Source of the DNA: Brachypodius melanocephalos
Lineage: Eukaryota > Chordata > Aves > Passeriformes > Pycnonotidae
Assembly: GCA_013398615.1 (NCBI GenBank)
Contig: VZSR01003803.1
Span: 65,659,521 to 65,723,520 of the forward strand
Reading direction: 5' to 3'
Length of the DNA stretch: 64,000 bases
The notes beneath the pieces are model-generated. The model saw only the letters and a program-made list of their open reading frames with translations, did no database searches and was not told the DNA's origin. Positions 38,201 to 51,315 of this stretch are shown piece after piece. The number at the start of each line of letters is the position of its first letter. Position 1 is the first letter of the stretch. Made by a program: the position numbers and the translations under genes.

Positions 38201-39289
38201 TATGAGAATGGGCTCATAACTGTTCTCCTCACTTACATGTATGCAAAAAACTACTGACTTGTAGATGTAAAGAATTTGCCAGCCAATACCCATATCTGGC
38301 AGTTTGCATTGGCAGTAAATGTAATTTTAAAATAATGATTTAATTTGCTTTTTAAAAATCACCTTTGCAGTCTAATTAGACTCAAAAAAAATACTTTCTG
38401 ACTACATAATGAAGAATATTTTGTCCATTGGAACATAGAGATACAGTTACAATGATTTCTGTCAGACTCAATTCTGACAAGTTTATTTTTAATCTTGAGG
38501 TTTGACATATAGCCCTTAAAAAGCATATATCCTTGCATGGTAAATCCACTGCTATGTCCTCTTTGAGAAATGAATTTTAATGCACGTCCTTGGAACAAGG
38601 AATTTATTCTTGCACAGATAGATTGTTGTCAGTGTGTACAAGTGAAGCAGATTTTTGAAGCACTTTTTTTTTTTTTTGTGCTTATCTCATGATTGCAGCT
38701 GAAGTGAGGGATATTTATGATTCCTAAAGTTCATGAACTAGCTTTAAATGAAAGTCCTCAACATACTATGGATGAAACAGAAGTACAAGCTGTTCGAGAG
38801 GAGAATGGGATGTTCATCCAAGAGAAGAAATCTGCAGACCCCAAAGGTTGTTCTTTATAGGAGTTATTCTCTAGGAAGAACACCTTCATACTTCTCAAAC
38901 TTGGTGAAATTGTTTACATGGCTAATAGAGGACACATTTTTATGCAGAATACCATGAGTTGCCTCAGAATACAAGAGCAAGCCCTGCAGTATCCAAAGCC
39001 CAGGTAGCTGAGTCAAAGTGCCTAAAACCCTGTGTGCAGCCACAGAGCCTGTTCTGTTTGTGTGTTTGACAGGCCAGGGTAATTTTAAACAACAAAACTT
39101 CTCTCACACCTTATTAAAATTCACCTCTATGGGCTCCAACTGTTTAAACCCGGGCCTTTAGCCCAAACTAGCTGCCTATAGCCATGCTGAGGGTGGGAGA
39201 AGCTATTTGCAGCTGTCCCTCGGATTTCAGAAAGCATCTGGAGAAGTGCTTTCTGCTGTGGTATCTCATGCCCTGGGACAGCTCGAGGT

Positions 39290-40345
39290 GAATCTCCTGT
39301 TCGCATGGGTGCGGGGGGTGGCTGGCCGTGCTGGCCGGACCAACAGACCCCTGGGGTGCCATCTCTGCCCTCATTTGCAGCTCGCAGTGAGAGTCAGCAG
39401 AGTGCTCCATGGCAGAGACCTTTGCAGCGAGCGCATCCCGCGCTGACCGTGCCGGCCTGAGCCCGGGGAGATGGACATCGGCAGGCAGGTTCAGAGCGGC
39501 AGCCAGGGCCAGCAGCGCTGGTGTGCCCTCCCCCGTTCGCTACCATGGCTTGGGGTTTGCACAAGGTCACTCACTCAGTCACTTCACTGGTTTGTGTCAG
39601 GTAACTGGTGCATTCGGCGGAGCGGCGCTGGCGGGAGCAGGGGCTGTGCCAGGGCAGGCTCTGTCCCCGGGGCCGAGCCCCCACGGCAGGGCAGGCTCTG
39701 TCCCCGGGGCCGAGCCCCCACGGCAGGGCAGGCTCTGTCCCCGGGGGCCGAGCCCCCACGGCAGGGCAGGCTCTGTCCCCGGGGCTGAGCCCCCACGACA
39801 GGGCGGCGGCTCGGGCACTGCTGCGGCTGCAGCGGGGCTGCACAGCCCTGTCAGCCACAACTGAGGGAACACAAGAGCACTAAGTCAATTATATACGAAA
39901 TACCTAGGAAATCAGTTTAGCGAGTCCCATCGAGTCAATCCCTTCTTCTTTTTTTCCCCTACACCAGCACGCATCTTCCCTCCTACCTCCTTCTGCCTGC
40001 AGCTCTGTGGTGAGCTATATATTCATTCGCCTCCCCCGTGAACAGCTTCCCTCCTCCGCCTCACTGTTTTCCTGAAGAGCACAGAGTTGTTTTCCTGTCC
40101 TTGCCTTCAGTCCTGACTGTTACCCGCAGCTCCTAAGGAGCGGGAGAGGACAGGGATAAACTGGTTAATTTTCACCTTTTCCCTTTTTTTCGCTGCGGCA
40201 CAGAGCGTGGCCACGCTGCGAAGGCGGCGGGCTGGGACGCGGCACCTGTGTCAATCGTGTCCCCAGGCGAACTTTAATCTGCCTGCTGCGGCTGCCGAAA
40301 CATCGGCTTGGCTCGGCAAGCGTGGGTGGGTTTAGAACTGATACT
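39290..40345. promoter_or_regulatory. GC- and CpG-rich block inside the 33-kb intron
   Basis: Two clusters stand out from the AT-rich surroundings: about 39290-39860, with many CpG (for example eight in 39421-39480), and about 40180-40340 (for example GCTGCGAAGGCGGCGG). Between them lies a TATA-like CTATATATTC at 40015-40024. In vertebrates such blocks usually mark promoters, so an alternative FRMPD4 promoter or an antisense/non-coding RNA promoter is possible. A good splice-donor match (CAG|GTAACT) at 39598-39606 lies in the first cluster. No coding exon that joins in phase to the next FRMPD4 exon is evident. Part of the GC content comes from the tandem repeat at 39655-39803. Confidence 0.5.
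39655..39803. repeat. GC-rich minisatellite, four copies of a 37-bp unit
   Basis: The unit begins CAGGCTCTGTCCCCGGGG and continues with CCGAGCCCCCACGGCAGGG. Copies start at 39655, 39692, 39729 and 39767, so the period is 37, 37 and 38 bp (the third copy has one extra G). The first two are essentially identical; the fourth has changes such as CTGAGCC and CACGACAGG. Because 37 is not a multiple of three, all frames are open in both directions and give false repetitive proteins rich in Pro, Gly, Arg and Ala. Confidence 0.95.
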
Positions 40346-42337
40346 GAAGAGACTGCCATCGTATTTTTACTGCTGGTGTTACCCGTGTAGACTAGAGCTC
40401 AGATCTCTGTGTCCGACTGCACTGCAATTATGTCTTCATTTTCTGTGTGGATAGAAGAATGCAACCATTCAGCATTTTATGCTTGGTTTGAGTCTGCAGG
40501 GCAGTTTTCTTCTCCCCTTTTCAAACATTCGTTTCCCCTTTATGATTTACAATATATTTGCATTTATCAGGGAAGAATTTCTGCTTAAATGTAATTAAAG
40601 TTTTATCTTAAGGACCACGTTTATGAGCAGCATACACGTGCTTTGTAATTTTTCAGAGGGTGATTCTTTGTCCCAAGAAAAATGTTAAAAAATGATGTGT
40701 TGTTCTAGTGATAAAGAAAAAAGGGAAAATATAAAGGGAGTAACACCATAAATGCTATTTTTAGGTTAACCAGGATAAATATTAAGATTATTAAATGCCA
40801 GTTAATAATATAATTTTGAAAGATTGGATAGAGCTTTAAAGAGAATAGATTTTTGAAGTCACATCTTATTGATTTTAGCACAGTAAATAAATTTTTCTTT
40901 TAAATAAATTTTTTAAAAGGGGATGAGCCTTTGAATTTGAAACATTCCATGTAACTGGTATATATTAATGGCAGGACTTTTTAATAACTAATGCAATTTA
41001 ACAGGGATAGGTGTCTGGCAGAAGTTTTGTCTCAATTTTTTCTCTTGTCAGTCTGCTTCTTAAATAAATTAACTAAAGTGTGAGGATATAAAAATAACCA
41101 AAGAACTTGTACTTTGGCACTGCTGTCTGAATTACTGTGCTGTGTGCATGGTAGCTTGAGAAGAGTAGCCCCTTTGGCTGCTCATTCAAATCGTTATAAA
41201 ATCACATTTGCCATCACTTATCCTGTTTCAGTGGCACATGGATATGTCTTTGGCATGTGACCAATCAATTTTCTATTCCAGATGCAGTAAGCAAAAATCA
41301 TTCAACAGTCTCTGCAGCTCAGTATCCATCAATTGTCTAACCTTGCAAATATAATGATAGTTAAAGTAACAGTAATAATAAACCCCACAATGCTCAAGAC
41401 ACTGCTGAAACTTTTCATGACGAGGAATTGAATGAATCTTGTTTTGTTCAAACATTTACTTCTTAAAACCATTTCCAGCAATCTGTAATGATTTAAAACA
41501 TTATTCTAGCGTTGTGTTCCATAACAAAGGATGGAGATGCTCTTAGATTGGATCAGACTGTTTGGTCCCAAAAAAGCTGATAAGACTGAAAGGCAAAAAT
41601 AATGGTGTTCAGACATCTGAAAGAAAAATACCATCTCTCTTTGAATGAATGTAGGTTTTTTTTAAGAAACAGTGATAAAACCAATAATATTGAACTAAGA
41701 ACAGTATATAATATAGTGCCTGAAAATGCAGTATTCTTCAGAACTCAAGAGCTTTATCTCATTTCCCATTACATCTTCCTCTTCTTAATTTCTTTTTCTT
41801 TATTGGCTGACTTACTTTGAGCTAAGATAATGCTGTGAAGTACTTCCGACACAAAATAGCCCTAAGTGAATGTTATGCATTATTAATAAAAACTCAGATA
41901 ACTCTCTAAAACAAGATGATCCTAAAGCATTTAACATTTCATCAGCAAAATTTATCTCATGTTCTGCTTTTTGAAAAGCATTAAGGGAAGGAAAAAATTT
42001 AATAGCTGCAGGAATGAAGGATGTGTGTGAATGCCTGACCTTTCATTACTACATACACAATGCCCAAATGTGAAAATGAAAATGCCAGTGCCGTACAGAT
42101 TATGAATAGCAGCTGTAATGGTTTCTAATGCTTCAGTACAAATGAAAATGAAGCTCTGATCATAAAAGATTATTGTTAATTTGTCACACAGTAAAAATAT
42201 CTGTAAGATTTTCTCATCTTTAGTGATCTTTCGTCCTCTTTAACATGTAACTCCCATAAATCTCTTTTGCAGTTGTACAGATACCAGCATTGCTCTTCTA
42301 CAGTTTCTGACATCTTCAACTGTCTTTTCTTTTAGTT

Positions 42338-42376
42338 GTTTTTGTTTGTTTGTTTGTTTTTGTTTTTGGTTTTTTA
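42338..42376. repeat. TTTG simple repeat
   Basis: Several TTTG/TTTTG units in a T-rich run, ending in poly-T and then A. Ordinary low complexity, possibly a decayed retroelement tail. Confidence 0.8.
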
Positions 42377-45300
42377 AAAATTATTTCCAATTTGAAGTAT
42401 AATTCTAGAGTATGTGATTTCCTTGTTTCTCAGCAAGGAACAAGTCATACTAGTGCTTATTTTAGTTCATTGATGTAATTATTTATACAAGATGTTTGGC
42501 ATTAGATAATGGATTTTATTGAATAATTGTTTTTATTGATCTCTTAACTGCCACAGTATCTAGAATATAGTATGCAAAACTTACAAAATTCTGCATCAGC
42601 ATGTATGGTACATCTTCTCTGTCCAAAGTATGTTCATCTATGTAGACATGTGGGATCAGAGTAGGGGAGAAACTGTTGAAAGAATAAAAGTGCTAATGAA
42701 GCAATATTTGCATTATATTAGTATCAGTAATTGCCTAAGTTTTGTCAAGACCAGGCAGGCAAACAAAAGCTCTCATAGAGGCAGTGTTCATTGTGGAAGA
42801 CTGCAATGCTGCTTTTCCTGCTCCAGAAGATGCTGTGACCATCCCAGCAAGGGGACTTTCCTTTGAATCCATAAGCAGTCACTCTCCAGTCCAGCATTGG
42901 ATTGATGGTTTGTGACAGCAGAACTGCATGTTGCTTGTTCAGTCATCAGTGTAGTTTTAACCTGGGGACGGAGTTACATGTCTGCAAAAATAGCCATTAG
43001 CTGTGTCTTGCAGTTTTTGTTGACTTCTAGGCTAAGTTTAAGCTGTTCTACCACTTAAAATGAAGAGAAGTAGCCCAGCACAAATTAATTCAAAACTTTC
43101 CCTTCTCACGGGGCATGAGATATCTGCTGCATCCAGACTATAGAAAAAAAAAGAGTAAAGTGATGATTGTTGCCTTCTAACATAGTGCCAGCAAAAACAG
43201 ACAATAAAAATAAGTCATCAGAAGACAGAATTTCTTTTCTAAATAAAAATTTACATAGCATCTCTTTGAAAGAAAGTAGAGGAAGCCAATAAGCCTTCAT
43301 TATGTAAATGTTAGAATTACGTTTACTCCCTGAAACATTCTTTTCAATTGCTAGATCATATCGTTAATCTCTGTGTTACACTGAGATAAGTGAATGGAAT
43401 AACATCAATTTCCAGGGTTTGAAAAGTTGTCCCACAATACCCTTCAGCTTTAACCTTCACTATTTTATCTGTTTATACTATTGAAATAAAATTGAAATAA
43501 AAATTCAAGAGACTATATGACTGCATCAACGTGTCTGAACTAGTGCTGGAATTTCAGGAGAGCATAAGAAAGTTTTTTTAATTCTAATTCAGATAATGTA
43601 GAGGAACGTAAGAGACCTGTACAGAGATGTACTCGAGATGTTGTATTTCTCTTCTTTCTCTTTCCCAGGTAAGTGAACTCTAAACTCAGTTTGACCATCC
43701 ATATATATTTACAAAAATTTAGAAGTTATTTTAGAAAACAAAAGGATGCTTTTATTACATTTAGCATTTTTTAAATTAAACTTTATATGAACATGTATGA
43801 TACTATAGAAAAATCATGATGGCTCCATTTTTGAAGGCTGAACATAAGAAATAATGAAGTAATTGGAATGTATTTCATAACCATTGCTAGTGTCTGGTGG
43901 CTGCCTCTGAGAAATGGTTCGTGGCACTGTTTCAAAGCATAGTCTTTCAAAGCAAGTCTTATCAGCATTGGGTTGGATTTTTTGGAATGGTTAGAATTTA
44001 CCATGTTGTGCATTTTGTTCTGCAACTTCGGTGTTTTGTTACAGCTCAAGTTCCTGCACATCCTCAATAAGAATGCCAGGGCAAGGATGAGTGAACCCAA
44101 ATTGACTGCATGGGTTTAACATCCCTGAGCATTGTGAGCAGTGGGCAGGTGTTTTGTGTCTGCTGGGTCCGTGCATGGACAGCTGCTGAATGGGAGAACA
44201 GAATTGCACTTAGCTCACTTAGAAACTGTCTGAAAGGGCTTGCACAAAATGCTCACAGAAATGCCATTTAAAAGTAATTGCAGTCTGATGGAAACAGCAC
44301 AGTCTGACAAATAAAGATGAGAAATTTTCAGGAGAATACAACTGACCTTTCCATGGTGAGACCAACCTCTTCTGTAAATATTTTACTTTGCTAGTATTGT
44401 ATTAAATCTCCATAGAACTATTTCGCAAGATACATCATCAATAGACATCTTGGGGCTGCCTCATGTTAATTTTCTTTATTACACTTTGAAAATTAATGTT
44501 TCCTCAGAGCTTTTGAGACTTTGGCAGTTAATGATAGAAAAACTAGCACTGGAACGTTGGCCTGGATGAGTGACCTGAGAGACCAATATTATCTCATTTT
44601 GTCTGCCTTTGGTGCTTTAAAACTAATGTGTAGAAAGTCTAATTAGAAGAGGACAGCTGAACAATTAATTAATAGGAGAATAAGCACTACATTTTTCTCC
44701 TCGGCTGTGTGGCATCTTCATGCAGCATGAATTGATTGGCATGGTGATGGTGTTGGCAGTGATATGCCAACAGTTGGACTTGGTGACAGTCTCAGTCCAT
44801 CAGATACACACACGCGCTCATCTGGCTCTTGGTTGTTTTTTGATACACTGACCAAAATGCGCAAATACTGCTTCTGTTGGATCAGAGAATTCTAGTGTAG
44901 TAACTCCTAATATGTTCTCGGTTCCATCTTGAAGTTTAGCCCCAAGTGCTCTCAGGGGTTGAGGGAGGCCATCCTAAATCTGTGTAAGTAGAAAAATGGT
45001 TGTCTAAGGAAGGCACCTCAGTCAATGTCAGGTTTTCTGCACATCACCAATACTTGGAAGTGCACTCAAGAATTAATTGAAGGCCAGTGTAGTCAGCAGC
45101 AGCTAACATTGCTCAGGAGTTAGACAGCAGTAATTCTGCTGTTGGTATTCAAGCAGCCTTGCCAAAGCACTCTTCTACAGCATACACAAATATTTACAGC
45201 ACACAGAGGTATTTACTGTTTGACCAACATTTTGGTGACTCAAAGTTTTAACAGCCTTAAAGTTGAAAATATGAGAAACTGGAAAACTTTGAGTATTTGT

Positions 45301-47506
45301 GAGAGGAGGGTTTATTTTGACAAGAGGTAAATATAGGCATCATACAGCACTGAAATTCAAAACCAGCAACTTTACAGGGCTCACTTTGCCACAGTGCTAA
45401 TACAGAAGGAAACAGTGTGAATTTGGTACATGTGAAAGCTTGACAGATAAACAGCCTTAAAGAAGAGGAGGCTTTTTTATTCTCGAAGCCTTTATTGCAG
45501 AGTGTCTGAGATGGCATCTGCTGTATGAAAGCCCACCAGTGTGCCACAGCCCTGATCTGAAGGGGCCACTTCTGTTGGAGGAAGCGAGCGTAATTCAGCC
45601 TGCAGATACATTCACTCCTTGACCCCTTACAGAGATTGCCAACAAGGGTTCCAATTAGTGCCAGCAACAGACTGTGACAATTTTAAAGATTGACTTTAAT
45701 GCCATGCCAGGTCTTTAAAATAAAGAACATTTATACAAAACACAATTTGCTTTGACAGTAATTTTCAGTATGCTATTATTGAAGTTATTTATGTTTGATT
45801 CAGAACATCTTTTCACTCAGCTGTGTTTCTGCTGCTGTTTGATCCTGCAGTGTTGTAAAATCCCATCCTTATGTGTTTTATACTTTATGTGGCAATGGTT
45901 GTTTCAAGCATCCATTACTTGCACGGTTCTTAGGGCTCAGATATTCAATAAGGATTCTTGCAAAATTCCCAAGTTCTTGTGCAGATTACAACTGCTGTTG
46001 CAAGCCCTCACATATTTGATGGCAGACTTAAATTTTAATGACTTTTTGAAGCAGCAGACTATGCAAATTAAACTGCAGGGTTCAGGAGTTCACAAGTTGA
46101 AGTTGCTTGGATGTCAAGAGTATTTCACTGCATTGACAGCAGGCTAAGGACAGGTAACACCATTAACATCAGTAGACAGGGCAGCCACAGCTTTCCATAT
46201 GTGATTGTGATGCCTCTGCCTTCTGGTTCTGGGGATTAAAATGCACCATCCTGATCTCCAAAAATAAGACCTGAACACTATGATCTTTGTGTTCTGTGCT
46301 CTGTCATCTCCAGAAAACAGTATTCAAGCTGATGCTCACCTCTTAAGTTGTTCTTCATGTGTCTGAACCCAAAGCTTGTCACCTTGGCCTCTATCCCCAT
46401 CCTCTGTAGCTATATTTCATGCAATGTTACCTGTCCTTCCTAAACTGGGACCCCAGACCTCACCTCTGTGGTGATGTACCTTATTTCATGAGTCTCCTGC
46501 TATGCTTCTTGCCGGCTGCGTTCCTGCAGCTGTCTTCTGAGATGGAGTTGGGATGTGATGCCATGTGTGGTGTGATGGCAGGAATGCCTGTCTTTCACTG
46601 TGTACAGGACCTTCAGAGACAATTCCCAGAGGTCAGCTGAACAGGCAGAGACTGAAATCCTATTACCACTCTTCCAGCAGTTGGTTCTGCCAGGTATTGA
46701 CAACCTCTAGAGAATGTATAATTTTCTGTGTTCCCCTAAAATTTTTTCTGGAAAATATCTTCCTAGGCTTGGAGAGGTCTGATGCTACAAAACCCATGAT
46801 TATCTATGGGTTGATGTAATTAAAAGACCAAAAGGGATCTGCCCACAGTAGCATGGCTTCCACCTTAGTATAATCTGTTGTACTTGTAAATTAATGTCAT
46901 GGAACTCTTGCCTGTAGTTTGTGTTCTGCAGGGTTACCTTTGGAAATGGAAAGGGAAGAGCCCACATGCCATGGCTCTTGCTGGAGGATTGTCTGGTGTA
47001 GAGGGCTTTTATCTTCGGTGTTCCTGTTTGCACAGTGCTGCTTCTCTGGTGACAAAAATAGCCCTGGGGAAGGCACACCCTTCTTAAAGCCTTTCTCCCT
47101 GCATCCCTCCACTTTGTTTCACAGTTGCCCATGAATTCTGAGTTTGTCTGATACTTTATCAAGGTTCCCCAGGTCAACTCGGGCAGGTTGGCATCGTCAC
47201 AGGACTTCAAGGCTCACCATGTGCATGAGTGCTGTGTAATGACAACTGAGAATGAGGAAACTGCCTCAAATTTGGTCCACCGTTCCCCACCAAGGCCCTT
47301 CCAAAAGGTGTCTCCATCCCTGGAAATAAATCTACCTGAATCTCTGGGGAAAACTCTTCCACAGGAACTGTTGCTCGTGATAAAAGCCTGGGGATGTGGA
47401 CTTTGTGCCTTCCCTAGGTGAATATAAGTACTGTAAAACAGGTTTTATGTAAATATATATATACAGCTCAAATAAAAATGATTCTTAATTGGAACTAAAT
47501 TATTTT

Positions 47507-47556
47507 AAGGTCCCTTCCAACCCAAACTTTTCTCTGATTCTGTGATTCATTCTATA
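47507..47556 (+). mobile_element. Short CR1 3' tail
   Basis: AAGGTCCCTTCCAACCCAAA followed by TTCTCTGATTCTGTGATTC and ATTCTATA is the last roughly 50 bp of a plus-strand CR1 element. It is a severely truncated copy. Confidence 0.8.
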
Positions 47557-50500
47557 AAACAATTAAAAATGTACTACAACAGAGTGACTTTGCAAACCCT
47601 TTGCTCATTAATACTGTGTTAATATTCATAATATTGAAAGACATCCAACCATTGAATGATTTTTCTCTAGCCTAGATGCTAGAATTTGAAGATAATTTCC
47701 ACTTTCCTTAGCTTTGAATAGGGCATTTGAGGTAACTGGTTACGTTTTGTAGTTAGCTTTTGACCCATTGATTTCCATTTCCTTAACTTCAAAAATGTAG
47801 TGTAAACATCCTGCAGATCATGGCATCAAACTCCACAATTGTGGAATTCAGACCTTTCTCCACAATAGCGAGACCCAAATTAAAATAGATGACTTTAAAA
47901 TAGCAGAGAAAGTGTGTTTCAAACAAGAATTTCAGAATTTAATGTTCATTGTGAATGAAACAGCTAAGTTATGGTTAGAAGATTTTTCTGAATGGTATTC
48001 CCTGAAAATTTTATTATTTACTATAGTTTTAATTAATTCTTTATTTGCTCATCTTCGTGGGAAAGAAACCAAGTATTCTTCTAGTATGTAAAATTACTAA
48101 AAGCTTTAAAATTAGCATAAACAATTTTTCTTTCTTCCTTCTTAAGAGCAATATAGACACTTTTTCTATTTATATGCTATATTTGCTGTAGGATGCATAT
48201 AAATAACAGACCCATTTATTCTATTTGGCTCAGATACTGGAATTCCCCCGTGTTCCTCCCTCATCTGCCTTTGCCCTTCCTCCCTTCCAGCTAGCAAGAA
48301 GCAGAAGAGAGGCAGTGATTTCCAGCCTCAAGCTCACAGAGGCTGGTGTTGTAGCTGACTGTTAATGCCTCATGTAGCTGGAGATGCCTGATACTTAGTA
48401 ATGCAACTTTAACCTCTATAATAGACATAATTTGATTCTCAAACCGTCTATATTCTCTGCTTGTTGCAGCCTAAGTAGCTGTGAGGAGAAGTGAGAACGG
48501 ACAAAGATAATCACCATGCAGGACACGGAGAAGGACAGAGAGATGAATCACAGATTCCCATCAGAGTTTTCAGATTTTAGCCTTGTTATCACTATTCGAT
48601 TCTAATGTCAGGAAATGAAAGAAACATGAAGATATTTTGTTGTGATGTTGCTGTTAGCCAGTCAGATGGCAGAGCACTCAGAAAGTCAGCAGCTTGTTTT
48701 CTAAGCTGGTATTGCAGATGTTTGGTCTTGAGTGACTCTAAAAGAGCACAGAAATAATTAGGTAGTTGTTAAGTGAGTATGAAAGGTAATAAAATAACTG
48801 TAATATATGCTTTTCTTTTCTTTTTTTTAATTTTAGTCACATTTTAAATGAGGAAAGACATTTCAAGGTGAAACTAAGACTGCAATAGGTTTTTTTTAGT
48901 TTTGCCACTGTGCTTCAGGTGCTGTTTAAAAGACAGCTCACGTTTCAGTGTGATGATGTACCTTGTTTCTGTAAACTTAAGTGTCTGTATGTTCTCCTGT
49001 CACATGGGGACATAAGTTTGCTCCCATACATTTAAGCCACAAAACGCAGAGATCAGACAGTCAGTGATTCCATTGTTTCTCCATTCCTGTGACATATACA
49101 ATATATGGTACAATTGGCACTCTCCAGTGCTGTGCAAGGTTTATCATATGGATCCAGAGGATATGTTAGCCATACTGCAAGTAAAAAAGATGAGCTGTCC
49201 TGCAGAGTTTTGTCATCATTAGTTGAGAAGGTTTTCAAACAAGCAGCAGAGTCATGACTGAGTACTGCAGGTCAAAAAAGCTGGTGATTAAATACTTATT
49301 TTGTAACTGTGCTGTGTTTTGTGTAGAGCACAAGTTTTATAGGAAATGTTTACTCTGATGATGAGGGATTTGTGTGTAGTGCTTGACACCAACTTTTTGA
49401 ATGTGTAACATGATTGTGTCCAGATACTCCAAAGGGTCGTCTTATAGCCTCAAACGTTGAATGTATGATGCAGAGTCTAGCATCCTTCCAGTGCAAGTGT
49501 TTATCCTGCAAGAAAGTCTTGTCCACAGAATATATCTTTTGATCTCTTGATTTTAAAAAAAGCACTTGCTAATCTAGGCTGAATCTTGCCTAGCCTGATG
49601 CCAGGACAGGTTTAATCCAAGAATAAATGAAGAGAACATTTTCAGGAGAAGCTGATTTTCATTTTTGAAGACAATCTCTAACATAGCTGGGCTACAGGAG
49701 GCACTGGTAGTGGTAATCATATGCAGCATGAGAAACATAAAGTAGTGAGTTCAAAGTAATTGAAAAGATCAGTTGGTCATGATGCAGTTATCCCAGGGCG
49801 GCAGTTTATCCCAAACTAACAACTGTGAGCCTTTCTGTCTACTAACCTGCCTAGGTTAATATAGCAATTATAATTGGGTAGATGTGGATAGCACAGAGAT
49901 TATGAGATTCTTGAAATAAATTACCTTTCTTAACATGCATTTGTAGATTCCCAAAAATTGTGGGAATGATACAAATATCTAATGATTGAAGGAAAAATTG
50001 AAGCTCTAACTAATTTTTCTTTAGTCACGTGATATTAGACTTTGCCCCTTATATGAATGATGGCTTTGACTAAAGTAGAATTTGTTATCCCTGTTGGCAT
50101 TCAGTAATGTGTTTGCTTCAAGTATAGACTGGCTTTCCAGACCAGTTTTCTGATGAGGCCTTCAGTCTCTCCTCCATTTTTTTTTTGCCTTTTGGCTTTT
50201 TAAGTTGCATATCAGAGGTGTCATTTTGCCTATAAGGTGACCTTATGTAAGACCAATAAAATATGATTTTTTTAGTTCCTCTCAACAGGTCAGGCATGCA
50301 AGATCTATTCCATGTCAATTTAGCCAGGTAGTAAGTCACATCAATAAACAATTTGTGTTTAAAAGTAGTAAAACCAAGAGAAATTTAATTCTATCTCAAC
50401 AAAATGGCAACTGACCTTTTCTTGGCTAATATCACCCACTGCAACCATCAGATAATGATATAGACTGTGACTGTCTTTTCTTCCTTCTTCTTCCACTTTA

Positions 50501-51269
50501 CTTTTCCACAGTTATCCCACCACCCCCAACTACCCACCAAGAGTTAAAATATATGTATTATTTGTCTAGACCACTTGATCACATCAAGATTCTTAATAAT
50601 GTCTCCTCTTCATGCTATAAATCAGCTGTGGATTTTTCGAGCTTTTCAGATGTTTTCTATTTACTAGTTTAATCATAAAGAATAACTCTTTAAATTGAGA
50701 GAAAAACCTTTCCTTAGCAATCCTGTAAAAATTTAAAAATTCTAATGGGAAAATTCACCAAATATTAGTCTTTTCCAACCCATTTAAAAAGGTGAGCTAG
50801 AGAAGAAATGGGAGCCAAATTTTGTCCTTTTTTTTTTTTTTCTGTCTTCAATCAGGATTTGTCTTCAAGTGTGCAAGAGCTAGGTGGTGTAAAAGTGACT
50901 TGCATTTGTAAAGTAGGTAAAAGAAGTTTGTAGACTACAGATGCTGAACTAATACAATTAAAGATTATTTCATTCCTGCTAGAGAGAAACATTATTGCAG
51001 CCTGCAATAATGCTCTGATGAAGCAAAAAGTTTGTAGCATAAACTGCAAAGTTAGGCCAATTCAATTTGTTATATTAGAAAAAGCTTTTTTCTTATAATA
51101 TATTGTTATTTTGGCATATTGTTAATCTCTGTACTACTCTGCTGTGTCATTGTAATAAACATTCTTCCATGTTACTGCAGTTTTCTCCATTGAAAAGAAA
51201 AGCTGGTTATCAGTAGTAGGTAAAAGTATGACTCTTTACTTGATTTTACTTTTTTTTTTCTTTTTATAG

Positions 51270-51315
51270 AAGCTGCAAAGAATCGATCCTCCTTACTGTT
51301 GTTCAACCTTACCCT
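51270..51315 (+). CDS. FRMPD4: FRMPD4 exon: last strand of PDZ domain (46 nt)
   Basis: This is a very small coding exon. Its first base, A, completes the Arg codon from the previous exon, and the next 15 codons read SCKESILLTVVQPYP, ending at a codon boundary before donor GTAAGT. The ESILLTVVQP part is the closing beta strand of the PDZ domain. The acceptor has a strong T-rich tract (51249-51266). Because the exon is 46 nt, skipping it would shift the frame and remove the end of the PDZ. It is well isolated, 33 kb from the previous exon and 7.9 kb from the next, but its sequence and perfect phase fit make it secure. Confidence 0.94.

Larger units (their letters stand above)
17918..51269 (+). 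other. FRMPD4: 33-kb FRMPD4 intron between PDZ exons
   Basis: This intron runs from donor GTAGTT at 17918 to acceptor TATAG at 51265-51269. It contains the solo LTR at 18.5-19.2 kb, CR1 fragments at 20.6, 27.4, 30.8, 34.5 and 47.5 kb, a CpG-rich block with a GC tandem repeat at 39.2-40.35 kb, and several homopolymer runs (for example C7-T16 at 23210-23232 and a 13-A run near 37666). Between these I see AT-rich unique sequence with no exon that extends FRMPD4. The coding phases before and after join directly, so no obligate exon seems to be missing. Confidence 0.85.

Noticed and set aside
39409..39883. Several long Pro/Gly/Arg-rich open frames on both strands.
   Set aside because: They come from the 37-bp tandem repeat, which is open in all frames; no homology and no in-phase splice to FRMPD4.
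45257..47210. Overlapping open frames of 130-136 codons on both strands (45257-45667, 45752-46147, 46800-47210).
   Set aside because: No recognisable domain, no codon pattern distinct from the surroundings, no splice context.
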